This document shows, piece by piece, positions 1 to 7,781 of a stretch of DNA of 64,000 bases. A program made the translations under genes and the position numbers. Source of the DNA: an uncultured Shewanella sp. (GTDB lineage Bacteria > Pseudomonadota > Gammaproteobacteria > Enterobacterales > Shewanellaceae). The stretch spans positions 114,943-178,942 of the forward strand of contig NZ_CANMWS010000010.1 in the NCBI RefSeq assembly GCF_947501665.1. Direction: 5' to 3'. Numbering within the stretch: the stretch's first letter is position 1; each line of letters starts with the position of its first letter. The notes under the pieces are model-generated. The model did no database searches and had not been told where the DNA came from. It saw only the letters and a list, made by a program, of their open reading frames with translations.

Positions 1-1325
1 TTTTTGGCGAGTTTGGTTTCGATGGGAACAGGAACGACATACTTACCTTTTGAGGTTTTGAAATTATCTTTTACTCTGCCAGAGATTGAGACATAACCCT
101 CATCATCTATTGTACAAAGATCGCCTGTATGAAAATAGCCATCGCTATCAAAACAACTTTGCGATAACGCGTCATTTTTATAGTATCCTTTCATTAAGCC
201 TTTGCTTTTTACTAGTAATTCACCGTCATCACCTTGCTTAATATCGCAGCCCTCAACGGGACGGCCAATGGTACCAATTTTATTCGGATTGAAAGGTAAA
301 TGCAGTAAAGACAATACGCTATTTTCTGTCATTCCCCAGCCTTCACTGATATTGATATCGATATTATGATACCAAGTGATGAGTGATGGAGGGATAGGAG
401 CCGATCCAGAGCCAAACACTTTTGCATTATTTAGCCCTAAGCCTTTTTTTATTTTATTTTTTATTAATGTGCTAACAATGGGGATTTTCAATAAAAGATT
501 GAGTTTACTTGCCCCAATTTTGTCAATAATATTTTTTTGAAATAGGCTCCATAATCGAGGTACAGAAAAGAACAAGGTAGGAGAGGCGCGTTTAACATCA
601 TCAACAAAGGTGTCTAAGTTTTCAACAAAGGCGACACTGGCGCCGGAGTAAAAAGAAGCACCCTCAATAATGACGCGCTCGGTGATGTGAGCTAGAGGAA
701 GATAAGAAATCAGCCTATCACTTTTATCGAGAGTCACTTTCTTCACTGCCGCTTCTGCCGTCCAAGAATAGCTAGAGAAAGGATGGATCACTCCTTTTGC
801 TTTTCCTGTGGAACCAGAAGTATAAACAATACTCATAATCGTATCACTGGCTGGCAGTGGGATATCTTTTAGGGGTTGCCCTAAAGTTAATAATTGTGGC
901 CATTGATATTGGGCTGGCATTGTTTCATAAGGCATTGCTAGCCGGAGTATATCACCACTAACCCCAACTTCTTGCTCTGGCCAATTATCGAGTTTCCCAA
1001 TCATAATAGCTTTAGCGTCGCTGTGCTCTAGTGTATATCGAATGGTATCAGCGTTGGCGGTTGGATAAATAGGGACACTCACATAACCTGCATACATGAG
1101 TGTCAAATCAGTGATAAACCATTCTGCACAGTTTTTTGACAAAATGGCGACTTTATCCCCAGGGACTAGGCCAAGATGACGTAATCCCCCTGCCAGTTGC
1201 TGTACTTGGTCATAAACCTCTTTCCAAGTAAATTCTTTGTATTGGCCATTTATAGGTTGTTTTAAGTAGACTTGGTCTCCTTGAGTGGCGACCCAGTGCT
1301 CGAGCATTTCAATAGGACTTTTCAT
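1..1325 (-). CDS. AMP-dependent long-chain acyl-CoA synthetase, partial (3' end beyond window)
   Basis: Member of the acyl-adenylate-forming (ANL) superfamily, which activates a fatty or other carboxylic acid with ATP and CoA. The reading frame stays open from an ATG at 1325 to the left edge, about 441 codons, so the C-terminal end is missing. The P-loop-like AMP-binding motif YTSGSTGKAKGV lies near residue 170, and the YFHTGDL motif of the adenylation core appears further on, followed by ISGRVKD. It starts MKSPIEMLEHW, the usual N-terminus of FadD15-type long-chain ligases. It is transcribed leftward, as is the exporter gene upstream, about 90 bp away. The family call is firm; the substrate is not known. 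Confidence 0.88.
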   Translation of the reverse strand, partial: MKSPIEMLEHWVATQGDQVYLKQPINGQYKEFTWKEVYDQVQQLAGGLRHLGLVPGDKVAILSKNCAEWFITDLTLMYAGYVSVPIYPTANADTIRYTLEHSDAKAIMIGKLDNWPEQEVGVSGDILRLAMPYETMPAQYQWPQLLTLGQPLKDIPLPASDTIMSIVYTSGSTGKAKGVIHPFSSYSWTAEAAVKKVTLDKSDRLISYLPLAHITERVIIEGASFYSGASVAFVENLDTFVDDVKRASPTLFFSVPRLWSLFQKNIIDKIGASKLNLLLKIPIVSTLIKNKIKKGLGLNNAKVFGSGSAPIPPSLITWYHNIDINISEGWGMTENSVLSLLHLPFNPNKIGTIGRPVEGCDIKQGDDGELLVKSKGLMKGYYKNDALSQSCFDSDGYFHTGDLCTIDDEGYVSISGRVKDNFKTSKGKYVVPVPIETKLAK

Positions 1326-1418
1326 TAGTGCCCAACTCCGTTTGCTATATTATCCTTAGTCTTTAATCCAGTATGGACACTTTTGTTATTGAAGACAAAT
1401 AGTTTTGTTAATGACTTT

Positions 1419-2012
1419 TTAATCAAATAACAGTGGATAAATCGAAGCGATCAGTAACCCTGCCATGATGATATTGAACAGGCGTAGCCGAGCTGGGTTA
1501 GACAATACCTGACGAGATTGCCGACCGACTAAGGTCCAAAAGCTCACGGAAGGTAAGTTAACGAGGGCAAAAATGACCGCACAAAGTAAAATCGATTGAA
1601 CACTGTGAGAAGGGGTATAGGCGCTCATGGCCGTGAGTGCCATGGTCCATGCTTTAGGGTTAACCCATTGAAAGCTAGCTGCTTGTAGAAAGGAAAGCGG
1701 TTGAGTTTGCTGCTGATTGTCTTTGTCTACCGATGTGGTTGCAATTTTATAGGCTAAATACACTAAGTATGTAATGCTCACCGTTTTTAATATTGAATAA
1801 CTCATAGGATAAAGATCGAAAATCTGTATGAGTCCCACGCCCACTAAAAAGACCATAAAGCTAAAACCTAGCCCAATACCTAGCATATGAGGAATGGTTC
1901 TAGAAAAACCAAAATTAGCGCCCGAAGATGCCAGCATGATGTTATTAGGCCCTGGCGTAATGGTAGAAACGAAGGCAAAAGTAATGAGTGCGCCGATAAG
2001 GTGGTAATCCAT
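1419..2012 (-). CDS. LysE/RhtB family amino acid exporter
   Basis: Inner-membrane exporter of the LysE/RhtB family, which expels amino acids or their analogues. The N-terminus carries the family signature TPGPNNIMLASSG followed by a run of hydrophobic segments consistent with about six membrane spans; roughly 197 aa is normal. I start it at ATG 2012 (MDYHLIGAL) because an AGAGA Shine-Dalgarno lies just upstream; an in-frame ATG 36 bp earlier would add an atypical charged leader. A divergent Lrp/AsnC regulator starts about 100 bp away, a common pairing for these exporters, which suggests amino-acid-dependent control. Substrate unknown. Confidence 0.87.
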   Translation of the reverse strand: MDYHLIGALITFAFVSTITPGPNNIMLASSGANFGFSRTIPHMLGIGLGFSFMVFLVGVGLIQIFDLYPMSYSILKTVSITYLVYLAYKIATTSVDKDNQQQTQPLSFLQAASFQWVNPKAWTMALTAMSAYTPSHSVQSILLCAVIFALVNLPSVSFWTLVGRQSRQVLSNPARLRLFNIIMAGLLIASIYPLLFD

Positions 2013-2113
2013 ATGTGATCTCTTTTTATGTGTTTTATAATATTGCAATTATAATTCTTAATTGGAGGTGTTATCTTGTTTTATAATCCTAATAATGACT
2101 ATATGAACAATAT

Positions 2114-2566
2114 ATGATGAAATTAGACAAAATAAACGCAAGAATATTGCAAGAGTTGAAGTTGGATGGAAGAGTGAGCAATGCAGAGCTTGCTGTTCGA
2201 GTCGGGCTTTCTCCATCGGCATGTTTAAGGCGAGTACAGGAATTGGAGCGCTTGGGTGTGATCACGGGGTATAAAGCCGTTTTGGATCAATCTGCTTTGG
2301 GGGTGGGGTGTATTGCATATATTGCTGTTGGTCTAAGCGATCATAGTAAAGCGGCGCAGCAAGCTTTTGAAGTGGCCATTACACGATCGAGTGAGGTTAT
2401 AGAGTGTCATAATATCACAGGATCTTATGAATACTTATTGCGGGTCGAGACGAAAGATTTAGCGACCTATAAGATATTTCATACCGAAACCTTAGGCACA
2501 TTACCTCAAGTTAATGAAATTACAACCTATGTCGTTATGGACTCTCCTAAGGATGAACGGGCTTGA
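2114..2566 (+). CDS. Lrp/AsnC family transcriptional regulator
   Basis: DNA-binding regulator of about 150 aa with the typical two parts. An N-terminal winged helix-turn-helix carries LDKINARILQEL and VGLSPSACLRRVQELE. A C-terminal RAM (effector-binding) domain covers roughly residues 68-145 and ends with a conserved strand around TTYVVMDSP. Two adjacent ATGs (2114 and 2117) could start it. It is divergent from the LysE-type exporter across a short AT-rich gap, so the exporter is the obvious candidate target. That regulatory link is inferred from position only. Confidence 0.9.
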   Translation: MMKLDKINARILQELKLDGRVSNAELAVRVGLSPSACLRRVQELERLGVITGYKAVLDQSALGVGCIAYIAVGLSDHSKAAQQAFEVAITRSSEVIECHNITGSYEYLLRVETKDLATYKIFHTETLGTLPQVNEITTYVVMDSPKDERA

Positions 2567-2780
2567 GATGAGAGACACTTCATCTTTTATATTTTCGCTT
2601 CTTTTCATTTCTTGAAATCCTGATGAGTTCACTAGTGATAAGGTTCATTCGTGGTCTGTATCTTGTCGTTTCATGCTTTAAATATCTTAATATACGGGAA
2701 TGTTTTCGTTAAATGTGAAGCGTGTACCACATCGACTTTTATTATACGAAGCTGTGAGATGGTCATATTGATTTAGCTAT

Positions 2781-3184
2781 ATGTACGCGAATACGACATT
2801 AGGTGGAAGAAACTATGCTTATCCAGATACTTGCTACACTTTAGGGGAACGGTGACTGCTGCTGTTCTGTATCCTAATATATCTGAAGGCACAATGTGCG
2901 ATGCTTCAACATCAACGACTACAGTGTTAATTGATGGTGGCCTTTCGGTTACTCAAATATCCAGTATTACCTTAAGTACAGGAGACAGTAGTGGAGTATT
3001 GGGTGGCGTTGCTTCGGGTCAAATGATGGGGTCTACCAGTTTCACTTTGGGCTGTACTGCTGTCATGGTGGGAGGGATGCCAGTGCAAAGGCTTACGAGC
3101 ACGACGGCACCAAATGGCACATCACCTAAGTGTGTGGGGGTGACATTGGTATCTTCACAATATAAAGTGAGGGTATTAAAGTGA
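2781..3184 (+). pseudogene. PAAR-like (DUF4150) T6SS tip protein, frameshifted
   Basis: PAAR-like DUF4150 proteins cap the VgrG spike of type VI secretion systems. The conserved opening is readable from ATG 2781 (MYANTTLGG.NYAYPDTCYT), then hits TGA at about 2853. The rest of the domain continues in the frame one base back from about 2843: AAVLYPNIS, ASGQMMGSTSF, VMVGGMPVQRLTS, and the final SSQYKVRVL. The two halves are complementary parts of one domain, so a net loss of one base between about 2835 and 2852 has split it. No T6SS structural gene is adjacent. A sequencing error, or use of a downstream start such as ATG 2894, cannot be excluded. Confidence 0.72.
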
Positions 3185-3188
3185 ATAG

Positions 3189-3233
3189 TCTCTCGTTCGA
3201 TATCACATAATGCTTGTGACATCGAACAAGAGA
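3189..3233. terminator. Bidirectional terminator-like hairpin
   Basis: Two 19-nt arms (3189-3207 and 3215-3233) pair with two wobble positions around a 7-nt loop. The hairpin sits exactly between the convergent PAAR-like remnant and the multicopper oxidase gene. No long T run follows it on either strand. Confidence 0.6.
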
Positions 3234-3238
3234 TATGT

Positions 3239-5434
3239 TTAAAATCGGACAGAAATACCTGCTCCACCATAATAATCTGAGTCATAATTAACGGTAAAAC
3301 TAATGCGGCGTGTCAGCCAATAATTTAACCCCACTCCCCAGCTAGTATAGGCATAGGAGTCATACTCAAATTCAGTGGTTAAACTTAACCTATCAGTAAT
3401 TTGAAAGGGCTTACTGAGTTGAGTGCGAAGATTGCCACGATGATCAACCCAGTTTAAGCTATCAATATCGAAAGGCAGTAAATAATAGAAACCCAGTACG
3501 CCTCTATTTCTATGGGGATCCATGTCAGTATCTGCGTCAAATCCAGCATATAAAGAAAAGAAACGGTTAAAGTAGCGGTAGTAACCGACGCTAAAATCGT
3601 ATTCATCATCCCAGTTGTATTGCCAGTTTAATGCGACATTATTGCGAGAATTGGTTGTCATTAATACTCCTTCGGTCATTTGACTAAAAAAGCCTGCATC
3701 TGACCATGTATACCAAGGATCTTCATAAGCTTTATCACGTTGTGCCATGACATCTGGAGCGACTTCAGTGCCTTCATAATGGACGATACGTTCCATGCCT
3801 GACACCATGTGATAGAGGTTGTGACAATGAAAAAACCAGTCTTTTTCTTCATTGGCGGCAAATTCTATGATAGTGGTATGCATAGGGGCGACATCAACTG
3901 TATGTTTGAGGGTAGAGTAGTCTCCTTGTTCTGTGACAACTCGAAAGAAGTGTCCGTGGAGATGTAAAGGATGGCGCATCATGGTTTTGTTAGTCATGAT
4001 GAAGCGAACATTTTCGCCTTTTTTGATGGCAATGATGGCGTCTTCAGCCAAGGTTTTATTATTGAACGTCCAAAGGTAGCGATCCATATCTCCCGTTAAA
4101 TCAAGCTTTATTTCTCGCCAAGGGCGATTTTTTGGTAATTTTGTTTTATCTATCGCTCTTAATTTGCTGTAAGGAGCAGCAGGTCGCTTATCGAGTGTGC
4201 CGCCCGTAAATTGATTTTTCATTATGTCGCTTTTGTCTGCCATGCCTTTCATTTTTGTGTTGGGCATGTTTGTTTTCATGTTTGCCATGCTATTGGCACC
4301 CATTTCGGTATTATTGATGTTTGAAGGGGTCTTTATTGTTGTAGTAGGGCTTTTTTGGGGCATACTTTTCATGGCAATCATAGCATTAGTCATATCAACA
4401 CTGAGCTGGTAAATATCGGGCTGAGGGATATCTGTCGCTGGATATTGTTGACTATTAAGATCGCCTATCCAAGTGGAAGTATAGCCAGTGCCGTCAAAAG
4501 AGGTGGCACGAAATTCATACTGTCCATTTTGTGGGATTTTAACGAGGAAGTCATAGCTTTCAGCTGTTGCTATCAATAATCGTTCAAGATTCGTTGGTGT
4601 GATGTCAAGTCCATCTGCTGCAATAACCTTAAGGGGCCCACCAGCATAATTGAGGTAAAAATAGGAAGAGGTACTGGTATTGGTGACTCTTAAACGTAAT
4701 AATTCTCCCGGTTTACCTTTAACTTGCCAATGGGGTTGTCCATTGGTGATAAATGCATCGTAGCCTACATCGGACAAGTCTGCATCGAGTACATTATAAA
4801 AGTTTCTTTTAATTAAGTTGCCAAAACTATTGCTTTTTATGGCTCCAGTGATTGTCTGTACTTGATTTTTTTTCAATGTAAAATAAGGACTATTACGTTT
4901 TAGACTGCGTAAGTTATGGCTCGGTATTTCATCATTCCAGTCACCAATACTAAGTACGACATCTCTAGGAGCATCTTCTGTTACGGTTTTTGGATGGATA
5001 ACAATAGTGCCTTTAAGGCCATATTGTTCTTGTAATTTGAAATGTGAGTGATACCAGTAAGTGCCTGTTTGAATAAGGGGGAAACGGTAAACTTCTGTTT
5101 TTCCTGGTAGTACAGGTAAAGTGGTGACATAGGGCACTCCATCAACTGCATTGGGTACAAGTAAACCATGCCAGTGAACGGTGGCGGGGACAGATAATGT
5201 GTTGGTGACTTCCATTACTGCAATATCACCTTCTGTGAATTCTAAGGTTGGACCGGGCATTTGGCCATTGATGGTAATCGCTTGAATTTCTTGTCCGGTG
5301 ACATTGACTGGACCTTTGGCGATATTTAATTGGTAGCGTACTTCTTTTGCTTGAGCAAAAAAAATAGAAAACAATAAAACAAGTGAAGATAAAATAAAGA
5401 AGCGATTGAGACTGTTCCTTAATTTTGGTGTCAT
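3239..5434 (-). CDS. CopA-type multicopper oxidase with C-terminal CopB-like barrel domain
   Basis: Periplasmic or outer-membrane copper resistance oxidase of 731 aa. It has a signal peptide ending near AQAKE. The copper-ligand motifs appear in order: HWHG (about 87-90), HSH (about 129-131), HPLHLHGHF (about residue 487) and HCHNLYHM (about residue 540). A methionine-rich stretch lies around residues 350-405 (MKSMP, MANMKTNMPNTKMKGM) and is likely Cu(I)-binding. Family members usually end shortly after the HCH motif. Here about 140 more residues form alternating aromatic strands resembling the CopB outer-membrane domain, ending in SVRF, a typical barrel C-terminus. So CopA and CopB functions appear fused. 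It stands alone with no copper sensor adjacent. Confidence 0.87.
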   Translation of the reverse strand: MTPKLRNSLNRFFILSSLVLLFSIFFAQAKEVRYQLNIAKGPVNVTGQEIQAITINGQMPGPTLEFTEGDIAVMEVTNTLSVPATVHWHGLLVPNAVDGVPYVTTLPVLPGKTEVYRFPLIQTGTYWYHSHFKLQEQYGLKGTIVIHPKTVTEDAPRDVVLSIGDWNDEIPSHNLRSLKRNSPYFTLKKNQVQTITGAIKSNSFGNLIKRNFYNVLDADLSDVGYDAFITNGQPHWQVKGKPGELLRLRVTNTSTSSYFYLNYAGGPLKVIAADGLDITPTNLERLLIATAESYDFLVKIPQNGQYEFRATSFDGTGYTSTWIGDLNSQQYPATDIPQPDIYQLSVDMTNAMIAMKSMPQKSPTTTIKTPSNINNTEMGANSMANMKTNMPNTKMKGMADKSDIMKNQFTGGTLDKRPAAPYSKLRAIDKTKLPKNRPWREIKLDLTGDMDRYLWTFNNKTLAEDAIIAIKKGENVRFIMTNKTMMRHPLHLHGHFFRVVTEQGDYSTLKHTVDVAPMHTTIIEFAANEEKDWFFHCHNLYHMVSGMERIVHYEGTEVAPDVMAQRDKAYEDPWYTWSDAGFFSQMTEGVLMTTNSRNNVALNWQYNWDDEYDFSVGYYRYFNRFFSLYAGFDADTDMDPHRNRGVLGFYYLLPFDIDSLNWVDHRGNLRTQLSKPFQITDRLSLTTEFEYDSYAYTSWGVGLNYWLTRRISFTVNYDSDYYGGAGISVRF

Positions 5435-5542
5435 TGTTCATTCCTTGAGACATGTATATGAGGGCGTGCAAGCCTTTTAAGCATAAGAATAGAAAATGCT
5501 TTTTGCGAATATTCACGATTAAATAACCTGAACTTCTTTGGC

Positions 5543-5614
5543 GTCGTCGGCTTGGGTTCCTGACGTCGCTCTACCTTTACCTTCCCTGGTGTCGTCGGCT
5601 TGGGTTCCTGACGT
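5543..5614. repeat. Two 24-bp direct repeats, 48-bp period
   Basis: An identical 24-bp, GC-richer word occurs at 5543-5566 and 5591-5614. It lies in the otherwise AT-rich gap (5435-5865) between the oxidase and the first effector-like gene. The gap holds no convincing gene. The repeat does not resemble a CRISPR because there are only two copies. Confidence 0.7.
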
Positions 5615-5865
5615 TGCGCTATTTTTTATCTACTTCTCAGCGTGATAAAAACACATTTATTTCGAATGTTATTTAACCACGAAAGATAAACAGGCCTAGT
5701 AAATGTGTTTTCCTTGTTATTTTAAGTCAGAACACCTGTATACGACTTTAGAATATCTAAGTGATTTTTATGACAATTGAATTAAATTGTGGAAGCAATT
5801 AAATGAGCATTTTATAAAATTTTAATCTTATTGGATTAAATCAAAGTAAATGTCGAGGTAGGATA

Positions 5866-7524
5866 ATGGAAGGCTTACAGCTTGGGGGGGCTTCAGCAAC
5901 GAGTCGCTGGAATACACATTATATTAGCACAGAAGAAATCGCTCATGTGAATAATGTTCGCTTTGGTGAGAAGCTTTGGGATTGGCTATGTGATGCGGTT
6001 TGTGGGACCCATAGAGCTGAAGCCAAGGAGTATATTCGACAACTTGATGCACTTGAAAATAAACCGTCTTCTGAAACAAGCAGTGAAAAAAGAGTGCTTT
6101 TCTTCAAGCTATCTAACTTAACCTCAAATGATTATATTAATATTGACCGCTCAAACGGAGAATTGAAATATCAAATAGGGTATTTTAAAGGTAATGTTAA
6201 AGATTATCAGGTACTCAAAACTTGGACTCGCCCTAAACTTGATAGTAATGAATTATTAGCGCAAGCATCTAAAGCTAAAGGGTTACAAGACAGGTTAGTG
6301 AAAGCGTTTGATGTGCAGATACAAAGCCAAGGCAAACCTACTCTTAGGGCTGTGCCTGTTTATATGGCCCATCGTTATGCTTCAAGTGAATTATCTCCTC
6401 CTTTGCATGCGTATATTATGGCGGGAGAGCCGGGTTCTAAGCATGCGCAACTTTTTGGTGAAAAAAATGACATGACTCGCTCTAAGGTTGAGCTGAGTGA
6501 TACGTTTATGACTGAGTTATCAAAAGCAAAATATGTGACGAAAAGCAGCGATGGAACGAAAATGAAAGTGTTTTTTGAGGAACCAATCCTTAAAGCCGTT
6601 TCTGCATTAAAAGGCGAAAATTATGCTTTTCTTGATGGGTTTGTGGATGCCATTAAGAGAGAACTGAATAAATTTGATGCAGAAATGAAACTGACAGAGT
6701 CACATCGCATTGGATTAGGTTATCTTGCGGCAAAATGTAATGGGCAACAGGGATTTTATAATATGGATCCTCGTAAAGGTTTTACCCATAATGAGGATAT
6801 GCGTTACTTTGAGCAGCAAAAAGGCCCAGTTAAACAACAGCCTGTTAAATTGACGACAATACAAGAAATCACTCGAGAACAGCGGATTTATCAGGATTAC
6901 TTAAATGAGAAACTGGGGCTTAATGGGTTAGAGCAACAGCCTAGCGGTGTCAAAATGACCAAAGAGCAACAACAATATGCTCAAGTTATTAATCAGTTAA
7001 AGAGAAATAATGGTGAACATGTCATTGCCAAACATGCCCAGAAAATGGAACTAAAAGATCTGGTTCATGAAAAGCATATGCTAACGGAGCCTGAGAGAAA
7101 AGCACTAAAAGATCGCACTATGGTGGTTTATACGGCTTTACCGACTAATAGCCCATTTGAATCAAACTGTAATCGAACTGCGGCAACTTACCTTCAAGCG
7201 GCAATTAACAGAGAGAAAGGTTTGCCGATAGATGTTTATCAGGAAGTTAAATCAGGTACTCGATGGGCATTAGCGGGCAATACACGAAGACATATCCATA
7301 ATCCATTGCAAAGTCAAAAAGTGACCAAGGATAGCATTGGCGAGCAGGAATTTCTTGAAATTCAGCAGCGTCATCCACATGTTATACCGCAAGATGAGCA
7401 ATCAATGGTGTTGGGTAAGAAGCAAGTGGAAGATTTTAAATCACAAAATAGTCAATATACTGGCTATAGCCGATTAAGAGCCGTTGTGAATTCATTATCG
7501 AATTTTTTTACTAGTCAGTCTTAA
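5866..7524 (+). CDS. Putative type III secreted effector with SPI-2-type (STE) N-terminal domain, copy 1
   Basis: 552 aa, soluble, no signal peptide. Residues about 35-100 resemble the shared translocation domain of Salmonella SPI-2 effectors (SifA, SspH2, SseI). EKLWDWL (35-41) stands where those proteins have WEKMKEFF, and CGTHRAEAKEYI (46-57) parallels the SspH2 segment CSTHQTEALECI. A helical FFKLSNLTS segment and a short strand follow. The rest matches no fold I recognise. Conserved points shared with the downstream paralogue include LPPLHAYIM.GEPGS, LTESHR.GLGY, a NCNR cysteine and HIHNPLQSQK. ATG 5866 follows a GGTAGGAT-like ribosome-binding site. Secretion and function are inferred. 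Confidence 0.6.
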   Translation: MEGLQLGGASATSRWNTHYISTEEIAHVNNVRFGEKLWDWLCDAVCGTHRAEAKEYIRQLDALENKPSSETSSEKRVLFFKLSNLTSNDYINIDRSNGELKYQIGYFKGNVKDYQVLKTWTRPKLDSNELLAQASKAKGLQDRLVKAFDVQIQSQGKPTLRAVPVYMAHRYASSELSPPLHAYIMAGEPGSKHAQLFGEKNDMTRSKVELSDTFMTELSKAKYVTKSSDGTKMKVFFEEPILKAVSALKGENYAFLDGFVDAIKRELNKFDAEMKLTESHRIGLGYLAAKCNGQQGFYNMDPRKGFTHNEDMRYFEQQKGPVKQQPVKLTTIQEITREQRIYQDYLNEKLGLNGLEQQPSGVKMTKEQQQYAQVINQLKRNNGEHVIAKHAQKMELKDLVHEKHMLTEPERKALKDRTMVVYTALPTNSPFESNCNRTAATYLQAAINREKGLPIDVYQEVKSGTRWALAGNTRRHIHNPLQSQKVTKDSIGEQEFLEIQQRHPHVIPQDEQSMVLGKKQVEDFKSQNSQYTGYSRLRAVVNSLSNFFTSQS

Positions 7525-7718
7525 TATTAAACATTTTAAGGCAGAAACTATATACATTCATTTTAAAATAATGAGAGTTAGATAGCATTAAAAATTGAAT
7601 ATGTATCATGATGAATTAGATAAAAAATTGCTATGATCCCTGAGCTCTTAATTAGGATTACTTTCTTTAAATTGACAAAGGGAATGTTATTTTTACGACA
7701 GTTTGTTTTGTTTTTAGG

Positions 7719-7758
7719 AAGAAATTACAAGCTTAATCGATTAAGTTTGTAATTTCTT
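7719..7758. promoter_or_regulatory. 40-bp near-perfect palindrome upstream of effector copy 2
   Basis: A palindrome centred between 7738 and 7739, with 20-nt half-sites and only one non-Watson-Crick (wobble) pair. It ends 23 bp before the ATG of the second effector-like gene, where it could be an operator or an RNA hairpin over the leader. No equivalent was seen before the first copy. The surrounding gap 7525-7781 is otherwise AT-rich noncoding DNA. Confidence 0.55.
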
Positions 7759-7781
7759 TAATTTAAACATAGGGCAGGAAA

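Noticed and set aside
3019..3285. Leftward 88-codon frame over the PAAR-like remnant
   Set aside because: Antisense shadow; the sense strand carries the conserved DUF4150 pattern.
5543..5614. CRISPR array
   Set aside because: Only two repeat units; no further copies and no cas genes in the window.
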